64,000 bases of DNA from Sporomusa ovata DSM 2662. Lineage in GTDB: Bacteria > Bacillota > Negativicutes > Sporomusales > Sporomusaceae. Of this stretch, positions 24,883 to 33,612 are shown in pieces (position 1 is the stretch's first letter; every line of letters starts with the position of its first letter). A program made the translations under genes and the position numbers. Location of the stretch: the NCBI RefSeq assembly GCF_000445445.1, contig NZ_ASXP01000006.1:62001-126000 (forward strand). Reading direction: 5' to 3'. The notes beneath the pieces were generated by a model. That model was not told where the DNA came from, did not search any database, and was given only the letters and a program-made list of their open reading frames with translations.

Positions 24883-27075
24883 CTAGTAGTCCTGACAGCA
24901 GGACTTTGACCCCCTTTGTTGTGCCTGACGCTGGCCAAGCAGTTTTTTTACTCCTGCCCAGCCTGTCCCCACGGTGATCAGGAAAGCTCCCAACCATACC
25001 AGATTAATCAACGGCTTATAACTGACCTCCGCTTCCAACCGCATTGGTCTGGCGGCACTTACCGCCTTTTTGTCGTTAAACTCTATAGTAATCTGGCCAT
25101 CCCCCGGTCTCAGGCCTGTTATATGCAGCTGATATCGGTCAAAGGCCGTGACTGTCGATCCAATAATATGCCCGTTTTGATTAGTAAGTTCAGGCCGTAC
25201 TTCCTGGGTTTGCCCCCCGGCCGTCACTGCGATTACTGTCTGCACCTTTACCGCAGCACTTCCATCCATCCCTGCCATGCTAAACTTCACAAAGGTAAGG
25301 CTCACGTCCTCCTGCGTCAGCGGTTGGCCTTTAATCAACGTCAGTTCAGGACTGGCCTCAGCCTCCTTTTCGATAGGTGCAATATAAATATCAGCCAGCA
25401 GGCTTCGATAAATAGCTGGCTCCCTGGCCGCAGGCATCCCGGCCTTATTCAACTTGGTCAACGCCTGAACAATGGTCTTGTCCGGCCCTATATGAAACAT
25501 ATTATAGCTATCTTTTCCTGCTGGTTCTAGCTCGGTTCCTTCATAGCTGATTTGCTGACCGAAAACACTCTGAATTTGACTTTTGCTAAACGTCACCACG
25601 ACAGACTGACTAGCCGCCCCTGAGGCCATAATCCCAGCAAGCAGAAGGGCTACGCCGATATGGCTGCAGGCTGCTGCCCAAGACAAAGTCCGCTTCCAGG
25701 CAGCATACCCATTGGCCGCTGCAGCAGTAACTGCCAAACACAAGGCTATAGCAGCAAGTGGTTGCATCAGTTTCAGCCACATACTCACACCCAGGCCACC
25801 TAACAAAAACAATCCCAGCCACCAGTAGTTTTTGCCCAAACCGCCACAACTGCCGCCCCACTTACTCAGCGGACCTGCTATCAGCGCCGCTCCGATAGCT
25901 ACCGCCAATGGCAGAGTAGCCTGGTTATAAAAGGCACTGCTGACACTTTGGGCACTTCCCAAGGCCATGCTAACCAACGGTGTAGACATGCCGACAAACA
26001 CCAATGCTCCCCAAAAGGCCAGCACCAGCGCCGTAAGTGCCAGCATAAATTCCCGGCTGGAAAGCTGCGAATAAAGCTCCCCTGACGGCATACTTGGCCA
26101 TTTAACAATATATAAAACAAAAGCAACAAAGGTCGTCACTAAGAGTGTTAATCCTAATAATCCACCAATCCCTTCATCGGCAAACGAATGGGTAGAAAAA
26201 TCACTCAACACACCACTACGGGTGAGAAACGTGCCATATAGTACTAAAATAAAGCTGGCAATTACCCCGGCATAGGCCTGCCTAATTGCGCCAACCCGCA
26301 CTCTCACCATCGCTAACAGATGAATTACGGCCCCTGCGGTCAACCACGGTACCAGTGACGAATTTTCTACCGGGTCCCAGGCCCAATAACCACCCCAGCC
26401 TAGTACCTTATAGGCCCAAAAACCACCCAGGAACATTCCCGCCCCTAGACTTGACAAAGCAAACAGTGTCCAAACGGCCGCCGGCTTCAGCCAATCCTGA
26501 TGGTGATTGGCCCACATACTGCCTAATGCGTAGGCGAAAGGCACCGCCAATGCCGCATACCCCAAAAACAGTACAGGCGGATGAATAGCCATCCACATAT
26601 CCTGTAATAGCGGGTTAAGACCAACGCCGTCAACACGTGGCTCAGCCAGCATCATAAAGGGACTTTTCACTAACAGTAGGCCCAAAAGTGCCGCTTGAAT
26701 GAGGGCATACACTATCATAACAGGCATCGGTGCCGCTGGCCTCTGTAATAACACCATCCCAAAGGCGGCATGAATTACCAGCCACAGCATAAACGAACCT
26801 TCCTGTCCTGCCCAGAAAGCGGCTACTTTATATCCTAAAGCTAACTCCCTTGATGAGTAGCTAAACACATAGGCATAATCAAACCTGTCCCCTAAAATTA
26901 AGTACAGCAGATAGCCAGCCGCCACCCCTACCAGACCTGCGGACACGCCATAAAAAAAGCGCGCCTTGCTTGCCAAATGTTTTGCTCTTATTTGGTCGTT
27001 CCCAGAGGGCCAATAGCAACCTACTACGAGCATTGTAGCAACAAGTGCCAGTAGCACTGCACCATAGCCGATCAT
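24883..27075 (-). CDS. ccmF: Cytochrome c haem lyase CcmF/NrfE
   Basis: A multi-spanning protein of about 730 residues with the tryptophan-rich haem-handling motif WGGYWAWDPVENSSL near residue 230, MAIHPPVLFLGY upstream of it, and a large periplasmic loop before the last helix. It attaches haem to apocytochromes outside the membrane. The ATG at 27075 is chosen: AGGGGAG lies nine bases upstream, and it overlaps the ccmE stop as ATGA. As no ccmH or second lyase gene is near, it may also handle the CITCK haem of NrfA. Confidence 0.94.
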   Translation of the reverse strand: MIGYGAVLLALVATMLVVGCYWPSGNDQIRAKHLASKARFFYGVSAGLVGVAAGYLLYLILGDRFDYAYVFSYSSRELALGYKVAAFWAGQEGSFMLWLVIHAAFGMVLLQRPAAPMPVMIVYALIQAALLGLLLVKSPFMMLAEPRVDGVGLNPLLQDMWMAIHPPVLFLGYAALAVPFAYALGSMWANHHQDWLKPAAVWTLFALSSLGAGMFLGGFWAYKVLGWGGYWAWDPVENSSLVPWLTAGAVIHLLAMVRVRVGAIRQAYAGVIASFILVLYGTFLTRSGVLSDFSTHSFADEGIGGLLGLTLLVTTFVAFVLYIVKWPSMPSGELYSQLSSREFMLALTALVLAFWGALVFVGMSTPLVSMALGSAQSVSSAFYNQATLPLAVAIGAALIAGPLSKWGGSCGGLGKNYWWLGLFLLGGLGVSMWLKLMQPLAAIALCLAVTAAAANGYAAWKRTLSWAAACSHIGVALLLAGIMASGAASQSVVVTFSKSQIQSVFGQQISYEGTELEPAGKDSYNMFHIGPDKTIVQALTKLNKAGMPAAREPAIYRSLLADIYIAPIEKEAEASPELTLIKGQPLTQEDVSLTFVKFSMAGMDGSAAVKVQTVIAVTAGGQTQEVRPELTNQNGHIIGSTVTAFDRYQLHITGLRPGDGQITIEFNDKKAVSAARPMRLEAEVSYKPLINLVWLGAFLITVGTGWAGVKKLLGQRQAQQRGSKSCCQDY

Positions 27076-27443
27076 TGATTCACGCTCCCCTGGTATTTTG
27101 ATGGGCATTTAACTAATAGCTTATCTGCCAGAAACTGACCATTTACAACTTTGCCAATAGCTACTATGCCTGTTGCCTGTTCCAATCCTTCAGGCTTAAC
27201 TCCCCGGTAGACTACCGTCACTTCTTCGCCGATATCATCGCGCAACACAAACTGAGTGGATTTGCCGTCTTCAGCCTGCATTACTTTACCTGCACCCATA
27301 GTTCCCTTAACCTGGACAGCACTTTTTGCACTTTTAGCCTGTGCAAAAGTGACATAGGGCGTAACAGCGCTTTGAAAAACAAACATACTGTAGGCCACAA
27401 AACCAATAATCATGGCCAGGCAAATTAACCGATATTTTTTCAT
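27072..27443 (-). CDS. ccmE: Haem chaperone CcmE, CX3Y type
   Basis: A protein of about 123 residues: an N-terminal signal-anchor (CLAMIIGFVAYSMFVF) and an OB-fold beta-barrel. The C-terminal motif is LLVKCPSKY. In classical CcmE this position is His (HxxxY), which binds haem covalently. Here it is Cys, giving CxxxY, the variant known from Desulfovibrio and some archaea. The ATG at 27443 overlaps the ccmC stop as ATGA. It carries haem from CcmC to CcmF. Confidence 0.9.
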   Translation of the reverse strand: MKKYRLICLAMIIGFVAYSMFVFQSAVTPYVTFAQAKSAKSAVQVKGTMGAGKVMQAEDGKSTQFVLRDDIGEEVTVVYRGVKPEGLEQATGIVAIGKVVNGQFLADKLLVKCPSKYQGSVNQ

Positions 27444-28098
27444 AGATTCAGTTCCTTTTCTGACAGTCGTGTTTTCTTGGCAACAGTCCGGCTTAGTAGC
27501 AAGCAGTAGAGTGCAGTACAAGCGCCTAGAGCGGCTAACAGCACATACAACATGAGAGGGTCCATCGCCACCTTACCGGCATGATTAAGTACTGGCTCCG
27601 GATGTAGGGAAAAATACATGCGAGGAATAACAAACACCAAGAATGGTATCGTTAAAAAGGATAATAGCGCATACACAGCACTTACCGCCGCCCGCCGTTC
27701 TTCCTCTTCAATGGCTGCTCGTAGTGCCAGGTAGGCACCGTAAATTAGTAACAAAATAAACACAGTCGTCTGCCTGGGGTCCCAATTCCAATAGGCTCCC
27801 CAGGTCAACTTGGCAAAAACGGCACCGCTAACTGTCGCCAAGAGGCAAAAGCCAAGCCCCAACTGGGCCGAACAGGCACTCACACAATCATACTTACGCT
27901 TCCTGGTTCGGAGATACTGCCCCGCTGCTGCGGCTGACACCAAAAAAGCCAGTACAGAAACCCAGGCAACTGGAATATGAAAAAAACAATCCGGACAAGA
28001 TAACCCAGTCCTTCAGCTGGCGGGATCAGGTAAACTACGGCACTTACTACTCCGACTATCCATACTACAATTAATGATGCAACTGTTCTAAGATTCAT
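27440..28098 (-). pseudogene. ccmC: Haem exporter CcmC, with a one-base shift at a T7 tract
   Basis: Two frames together make one CcmC of about 219 residues. The first (28098 on, MNLRTVASLIVV to VRIVFF) leaves frame at seven T (27980-27986). The second continues HIPVAWVSVLAF, with the haem motif WGAYWNWDPRQTT and the remaining helices. Adding one T restores the whole protein and its normal length. CcmC loads haem onto CcmE. The surrounding genes are intact, so this may be a sequencing error, phase variation or transcriptional slippage rather than real loss. AGGAGGG precedes the ATG. Confidence 0.85.
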
Positions 28099-28106
28099 AT
28101 ACCCTC

Positions 28107-28784
28107 CTAATCCTGCCAAATGTAGTCAAATAAGAGTACTCCGGCAGCCACAACAGCAGCGTCATAGCCAGCCATAAATACCAGTTCACTAAATTCAGAT
28201 ACACCATCCGATAATATCTTGGAGGTCGCGCTAATAGCGCTCAAAAACTGTGGCAACAGCACGGGAAAAGTAAGCACCGTAAAGATAGCATGCTTACCTT
28301 GTGCGTACATGACCATAGCGGCTGTCAATGTAGACACCGTCGCTATTCCTGTACAGCCAAGCACCAAAACAATGATGAATGGCAGCCACGCTTCAACCTC
28401 GACGGCAATAAAAATAGTAAACAGAGGCACCACCAGGCAGGCCAAACCGAGTAAAAGAGCCAGGTTATATAACAGCTTACCCCAAAATACAGCCTGACCA
28501 GAAGTATATAATCGCAGTCCCAGTAAGGTACCTGCTTCCTGCTCCTGGACAAATACCCGCGCCAAACCGGCCATAGCACAGAAAAATAACACAACCCAGA
28601 GAAGAGCTGCGGCTAATTCCGGTAGCAAACTCGCTCCAGCAATCGCCATGCTGACACTTGATAGAGCTGTTAGCGCGAACATAATTAGTGCTCCGGCAGC
28701 ATACCTTGTTCTACTTTCACATACCGCATCTTTAGCCAAAACTGCCCATACAGCACTCCTAAAGCTCAATTGTATTCTTGCCAT
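28107..28784 (-). CDS. ccmB: Haem exporter membrane protein CcmB
   Basis: A protein of about 225 residues with six transmembrane helices and the family segment FVQEQEAGTLLGLRLY. It partners CcmA and CcmC in the ABC-type complex that releases haem-loaded CcmE. The ATG at 28784 with GAGGAGG upstream is preferred over earlier in-frame starts, and it overlaps ccmA by 26 bases. Confidence 0.9.
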   Translation of the reverse strand: MARIQLSFRSAVWAVLAKDAVCESRTRYAAGALIMFALTALSSVSMAIAGASLLPELAAALLWVVLFFCAMAGLARVFVQEQEAGTLLGLRLYTSGQAVFWGKLLYNLALLLGLACLVVPLFTIFIAVEVEAWLPFIIVLVLGCTGIATVSTLTAAMVMYAQGKHAIFTVLTFPVLLPQFLSAISATSKILSDGVSEFSELVFMAGYDAAVVAAGVLLFDYIWQD

Positions 28785-29373
28785 ATAGTGCCTCCTCGCT
28801 CTCGTTGGTAGCAAGTATAACGGCGATATTCTGTCTGACTGCGTTGTCAATCAGCTCTTTTACAATACTTCGCCCACTGCCGTCTAAGTTGGATGAAGGC
28901 TCGTCCAACAACCATACAGGTGGATTAATAGCCTTAATAACTGCCAGCTTTAGCCGTTGCCGCATGCCTGTGGAATAGGTGGCAACCAGGTCATAACCGC
29001 CTTTGCCTAACCCCATCTCACAGCAAAACTTTGCAGCCTCAGACTTGGAGCAAGGAACACCCCGCACCTTTGTCCAGAAGATAATGTTTTCGATTCCCGT
29101 AAGCGCCGCATACATTGCCACTTCAGGTGATACAAAACCAGTATAAAAGATTTGCTCTTTTGGGCTAGGCATATCATCAAAAATTAACCTAACCTGACCA
29201 GTGCTTGGTCGAACCAGTCCCGCAATTATTTTAAGCAATGTGGATTTACCGGAACCGTTACATCCTGTTACTGCCAAACACTGTCCACTAGTAGCTTCGG
29301 CACAGACATTTGAAAACAATAGCCTTTCACCAAATCTTTTACCAATATTGTCTATTACAATTCTGCTATACAT
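28759..29373 (-). CDS. ccmA: Haem exporter ATPase CcmA
   Basis: An ABC ATPase of about 204 residues with Walker A GCNGSGKST, signature YSTGMRQRL and Walker B VWLLDEPSSNLD. It is short, as CcmA proteins are. It is the first gene of ccmABCEF-nrfHA. GTG at 29379 is an alternative start, but AGTAGG fits the ATG at 29373 better. Confidence 0.9.
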   Translation of the reverse strand: MYSRIVIDNIGKRFGERLLFSNVCAEATSGQCLAVTGCNGSGKSTLLKIIAGLVRPSTGQVRLIFDDMPSPKEQIFYTGFVSPEVAMYAALTGIENIIFWTKVRGVPCSKSEAAKFCCEMGLGKGGYDLVATYSTGMRQRLKLAVIKAINPPVWLLDEPSSNLDGSGRSIVKELIDNAVRQNIAVILATNESEEALYGKNTIEL

Positions 29374-29795
29374 AAACACCTACTCTAAATACGGAATATT
29401 TATAATATTATACCACTTATTTTGCATGAATGGAAACCATTGGGCAAAAGCTTCACAGCGTAATGTTTCCCTATGTGTTTTACCTCTTAGGCACCTCATA
29501 TAAGCCCTCTTGCACACCAGGTTTATAGTAAATCAGCACCATTACGCAAAAGTAGAGGGCTACCCGAAGGCTACCCTCTACTTTTACGAGTACACTCACA
29601 CTCTTCAGTGCCACCGTAATTACTTCTTCAAGCCTATTGATATATTCCTAAGTGAGTCAAATGATGGGGGAAACATAAGGAAGGGATTATACTTCAGGCT
29701 CCTTTTAATCTTTTCGAAGCCGTCCTTTTAATGCAACCTACCGACCTCCAAGATAGGTTGCCAGTTAGGGATTGTCGCAATCGATGGAAAGACGA
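29374..29795. other. Intergenic region with two hairpins
   Basis: This should contain the ccm operon promoter. Two hairpins are clear. AAAAGTAGAGGG pairs with CCCTCTACTTTT (29548-29585). GCAACCTA pairs with TAGGTTGC (29733-29761), which could terminate the RACo-like gene on the minus strand. No coding frame is convincing. Confidence 0.5.
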
Positions 29796-31355
29796 TTAAT
29801 GGGAACTACTTTCCAAGCGTTTACGGCCCTTGATCTTTTCAATGACCGTGGGATATAATGAAAAATCCGTGTGGGGCAAAAATTTAGCCGCTGACATTTT
29901 ATTCAGAAAATCCGGTGCCTCAAACAAGGAAAGATAGGCTATACTGCTAATTAGCTCTTCTACAACCAATAATTGCTCTGCATCTTTTAACAACTTGCAG
30001 GCTCCTTTTATAGAGCCGTTTCCCAGCTGAACAAACCTATCTCTGGGAAGGTCGGGATATAACCCAATGGTAATCCCTGACTCAATATTAATGTAGGTTC
30101 CAAAGGCTCCAGCCATATATACCCGTTGAATCTTATCCGGTGTAATACCCAATGCATCCACTAAAAACGCTACCATGGTGTTCGCTGCCGCTTTTGTATC
30201 CATAAATCTTAAAATATCAGTCTGACTGAATATTAAGTCTTCATTTAAAGCGGATTCGTACTCCCATGCATAAACAATGACATATTCTCCTTCCCGCATA
30301 AGGATTCTCTCTGAGCTGCCGGGAATAAACCGACCCGAGTAATCAATCCAGCCTTCCAGCAACATTTCAGCAAGAAGGTCAACAATCCCTGAACCGCATA
30401 TACCCACTGGCTTTGCATTCTCTATTGTAGTAATCTTCAACTGATTTTGAACAATCTGGACCGAATCTACCGCTCCCGCTTTAGCCCGCATTCCCTGCTT
30501 GCTTATACCGCCTTCCAAGGCAGGTCCTGCCGCACCCGCAACTGAAATCAGAAATTCATTGTTGCCCAAAAGCATTTCACCGTTTGTTCCAATATCCATA
30601 AAGAGAGCCAGTTCACTTTGTTCATGCATCTTGGACGCCAACAGCCCGCTGATAATATCGCCACCTATATAATTAGCTATAGAAGGAAAACAGTATACTA
30701 ATCCATTAAAGGGTAAGCCTATTTCACGGCCAGCAAAGAAACCGCTCCGGTTAAAAGCTGGCGTATAGGGAGTATAGAAAATAAACCAAGGATCAATCCC
30801 CAACAGAAAATGAATCATGGTAGTATTGCCGCCGATGATGAATATACCGCATTTGTCCGGAGAAATGCCTGTCGCAGTTTGAATTTTATTCATGAGTTCA
30901 ATAAAATTCAGCAGCGTACATTGTTGGATTTCCTTTAAATGAGCATCATTATCCTTAACATAAACGATTCGACTAAGGATGTCATCACCAAAACGGACTT
31001 GATGATTGACCCCGCTTTCTTCACACAAAATTTTTCCAGTATTCAGATCGATCAGCTGCATAATAACCGTTGTGCTCCCAAGATCAACTGCATAAGCAAA
31101 ATTCTTATCTGAAGTATTTCCCCTCTCAAGGTTTACAATTTCCCAGGCAAAACCTTTTTGTACTAAGGTAACTGTGAGCTTCCAGTCAAAATCCCGTAGC
31201 AGCTTATAGGACAATTTGATGGTTTCAATAGAAATCTGAACTTCTCCATATTCCGGTTTTAAAGCTTGAAGAATTCTGTCAATGTCGGCCACAGAATCTC
31301 CGTTACCCGGCGCTCTCAATTCAAGGTATATTTTTTTACAAATTACATTCCTCAT
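29796..31355 (-). CDS. RACo-like ASKHA activator of corrinoid proteins, without the 2Fe-2S domain
   Basis: A 519-residue protein of the DUF4445/RACo family. The actin-like ATPase part begins FAYAVDLGSTTV (about residue 85), with FMDIGTNGE and a VGICGSGIVDLL segment. RACo-type proteins reduce the cobalt of corrinoid methyl carriers at the cost of ATP. Family members usually start with a plant-type 2Fe-2S ferredoxin domain of about 90 residues. Here the protein begins directly in the linker and has no Cys cluster, with GAGGAAG supporting this start. It may use a separate electron donor. No corrinoid protein gene is nearby. Confidence 0.8.
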   Translation of the reverse strand: MRNVICKKIYLELRAPGNGDSVADIDRILQALKPEYGEVQISIETIKLSYKLLRDFDWKLTVTLVQKGFAWEIVNLERGNTSDKNFAYAVDLGSTTVIMQLIDLNTGKILCEESGVNHQVRFGDDILSRIVYVKDNDAHLKEIQQCTLLNFIELMNKIQTATGISPDKCGIFIIGGNTTMIHFLLGIDPWFIFYTPYTPAFNRSGFFAGREIGLPFNGLVYCFPSIANYIGGDIISGLLASKMHEQSELALFMDIGTNGEMLLGNNEFLISVAGAAGPALEGGISKQGMRAKAGAVDSVQIVQNQLKITTIENAKPVGICGSGIVDLLAEMLLEGWIDYSGRFIPGSSERILMREGEYVIVYAWEYESALNEDLIFSQTDILRFMDTKAAANTMVAFLVDALGITPDKIQRVYMAGAFGTYINIESGITIGLYPDLPRDRFVQLGNGSIKGACKLLKDAEQLLVVEELISSIAYLSLFEAPDFLNKMSAAKFLPHTDFSLYPTVIEKIKGRKRLESSSH

Positions 31356-31798
31356 AAGTCTTCCTCTTTATACGTATTGTTAAAAATTACCATTATTCAC
31401 TAATGAAGACAAATCACGAGAACATCTTACTTCAACAACTACTCAACTACAACTAAAATAATTTTATCACGAATTATGTCCGCACACAACAAAGCGGCAT
31501 TAATATTACCATATTAGGGATTGAATCGCTTACTTATTACCTTTAAGGTGAAAATAAGAAAAGGGATTATGTTGCAAGATCCTTTTTCCTATTTTCCGAA
31601 ACACAACCCCTGTAACCGTAATTTTCAAAAAAACTACCCAGCTAGAACTTTTATGATTCTTGATATAAATAGCAGCCCTTTATACTGAGCCTAATTTATT
31701 TTTTACCAACGCTTTTAATTTTGCCTGGAAAAATACAGATGCATAATTGACGTATGCTTGGAAAATAAATTAGTAAATTCCATTTGGAGGGATACCCC
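31356..31798. other. Intergenic region
   Basis: Promoter regions for the two divergent genes. A hairpin at 31551-31595 pairs AAAATAAGAAAAGGGAT with ATCCTTTTTCCTATTTT and ends in T-rich sequence, so it is probably a terminator or attenuator. No gene was found. Confidence 0.45.
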
Positions 31799-32134
31799 AT
31801 GCCTACTGTATTAAATGCACCAAACTAGATGCAGACTTGTATCGATGCCTGCAACGGCTGCATGCAAGCTTGCGAAGAATGTTTATCTTTATGTCTACAA
31901 GAAGCCGATGTCAAGGCAAGATCTCGCTGTATCAATATGCTCCGTGACTGCGCAGACATATGCGCCATGTCTGCCCAATACATGGCCCGGGGTAGCCATA
32001 ATGCCAAACAACTATGCTCATCTATTTGTGATGCATGCGCCATTGACTGCGCTCAATTTAAAGACCCTCATTGTCAACAATGTGCTGCCGCCTGCAAATC
32101 ATGTGCAGCAGAGTGTAGGAAAATGGCTCAATAA
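31799..32134 (+). CDS. Cys-rich four-helix copper-binding protein (Csp/DUF326 type), TAG at codon 10
   Basis: The main product (from ATG 31829, 101 residues) has about 19 Cys in a helical repeat pattern: CIDACNGCMQACEECLSLC, CINMLRDCADIC, CSSICDACAIDC and CAAACKSCAAEC. This is the four-helix copper-storage fold, thought to hold Cu(I) in the cytoplasm. GGAGG serves an ATG at 31799 that opens MPTVLNAPN, then TAG, immediately followed by ATG in the same frame. So the protein is made by reinitiation, or the TAG is a mutation or is read through. Confidence 0.75.
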
Positions 32135-32139
32135 CAACA

Positions 32140-32189
32140 ATAAGCCCCCAATACTTCAATCAAGCGCTTATAAAGTAATGGGGGCTTAT
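32140..32189. terminator. Intrinsic terminator between the copper protein and the prophage
   Basis: ATAAGCCCCCA pairs with TGGGGGCTTAT across a 28-base loop that itself holds AAGCGCTT. TTTT follows on the plus strand. It separates the copper-protein gene from the convergent recombinase. Confidence 0.8.
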
Positions 32190-32199
32190 CTTTTCTACT

Positions 32200-33612
32200 C
32201 TATTCACTTTCACACTCAACATCGGTCCTATCAAGTAAACTTACCATCAATCTGCCACCGTCATAAACTGTTATCTTTTCTACCAAGGCAAAATACAAAG
32301 CTATATCAAATGTCTCCATCATTTGACTATCCGCCAATATTCCCATAAACTGCTTAGCCTTATACCGCACCAGCACGTTATCGCTTTCCAACCGTTCCTG
32401 CCACTTCTCCATAAAATAGTCCTTGTTTTCAACCATTATATTAAATGCACCCACAAAAGCCTGATACAAAACTCTATCATCAATATGTTTACTAATACAG
32501 CCCTTTTTCCCTTTGGCCGGATACTTCCCGTTACATCGCCAAATTATTCGTCTGTGCCTTTCATCAGTACTATTCCATACCTTCCTACCAAAAATCTTAC
32601 CGCAGCAGCCGCATATAACTTTTCCGGCAAAAGGGTTATCGGTTGATGCGTATTCCAGCTTCTGAATGCCATGCTCCAATGCGTAAGCCTTTCTACGCTC
32701 CATCTCAAGCTGTACCGCCTCCCACATCTCTTTATCAATAATGGCTGGATGACTATCCTCCACCAAATATTGTGGTACTTGTCCTGTATTTTCGACTCGC
32801 TTTTTGCTCAAAAAATCAACCGTATAACTCTTTTGCAACAAAGCATCGCCTTTATACTTTTCGTTAGAAAGCATCTTCCGGATACTACCTTCATACCACT
32901 TCGACTTGCCATTCCAATTAGGAACACCATCAAGCTCCAGGTCCTTGGCAATTCTGTTGGCCCCTTTTCCGTTAAGAAATTCTGTGTAAATCCGCCGGAC
33001 AATTTTGGCTTGTTTTTCGTTGATAATAAGATTACCATCTTCATCCTTGTCATAACCCAAAAACTTAACATGGTTAATTTGAATCTTTCCCTGCTCAAAC
33101 CGCCTTCTAATACCCCAGGTAGAATTTTCCGAAATTGACCGTGATTCGTCTTGCGCCAGCGAGCTTAAAATGCTTAAAAGCACTTCGCCTTTGCTGTCCA
33201 GTGTCCGAATATTCTCCTTCTCAAACAGCACTTCAACCCCTAAATCTTTAAGCATCCGGACAAAGGTCAAGGTATCCAACGTATTTCTAGCGAATCGCGA
33301 TATGGACTTAGTAATAATCATATCAATTTTTCGGGCTTTGCAGTCCTCAATCATTTTATTAAACTGCTCACGTTTTTTGGTATTTGTACCGCTAATGCCT
33401 TGGTCAGCGTAAATTCCGGCTAATTCATATTCCGGGTTACTATTTATATAGGAAGTATAATGGGTGACTTGGGCTTCGTAGCTGGATAACTGCTCAGCCT
33501 GATCGCTTGATACCCGGCAATACGCGGCAACTCTTTTCTTAGTCGGTACTAAATTTTCTGCAAGGCTTGTCCTATTAGCTCTTGCCGGAATAACGGTAAT
33601 ACTTCTGGCCAT
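32200..33612 (-). CDS. Large serine recombinase (integrase), distal gene
   Basis: 470 residues: an N-terminal resolvase domain with the catalytic Ser in YCRVSSDQ, SRFARN and the long E helix, then a recombinase domain and a zinc ribbon (CGCC, later RCNGKY and CIS) with a coiled coil. Such enzymes integrate and excise phages at attP/attB by cutting and joining through the serine. It sits at the prophage edge. It overlaps the end of the next recombinase gene by 38 bases, so the two are cotranscribed. Confidence 0.92.
   Translation of the reverse strand: MARSITVIPARANRTSLAENLVPTKKRVAAYCRVSSDQAEQLSSYEAQVTHYTSYINSNPEYELAGIYADQGISGTNTKKREQFNKMIEDCKARKIDMIITKSISRFARNTLDTLTFVRMLKDLGVEVLFEKENIRTLDSKGEVLLSILSSLAQDESRSISENSTWGIRRRFEQGKIQINHVKFLGYDKDEDGNLIINEKQAKIVRRIYTEFLNGKGANRIAKDLELDGVPNWNGKSKWYEGSIRKMLSNEKYKGDALLQKSYTVDFLSKKRVENTGQVPQYLVEDSHPAIIDKEMWEAVQLEMERRKAYALEHGIQKLEYASTDNPFAGKVICGCCGKIFGRKVWNSTDERHRRIIWRCNGKYPAKGKKGCISKHIDDRVLYQAFVGAFNIMVENKDYFMEKWQERLESDNVLVRYKAKQFMGILADSQMMETFDIALYFALVEKITVYDGGRLMVSLLDRTDVECESE

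Noticed and set aside
31826..31828. TAG as a pyrrolysine codon
   Set aside because: Kept only as a remote option. Copper-storage proteins are not known to use it, the TAG-ATG junction suits reinitiation, and no pyl gene is in the window.
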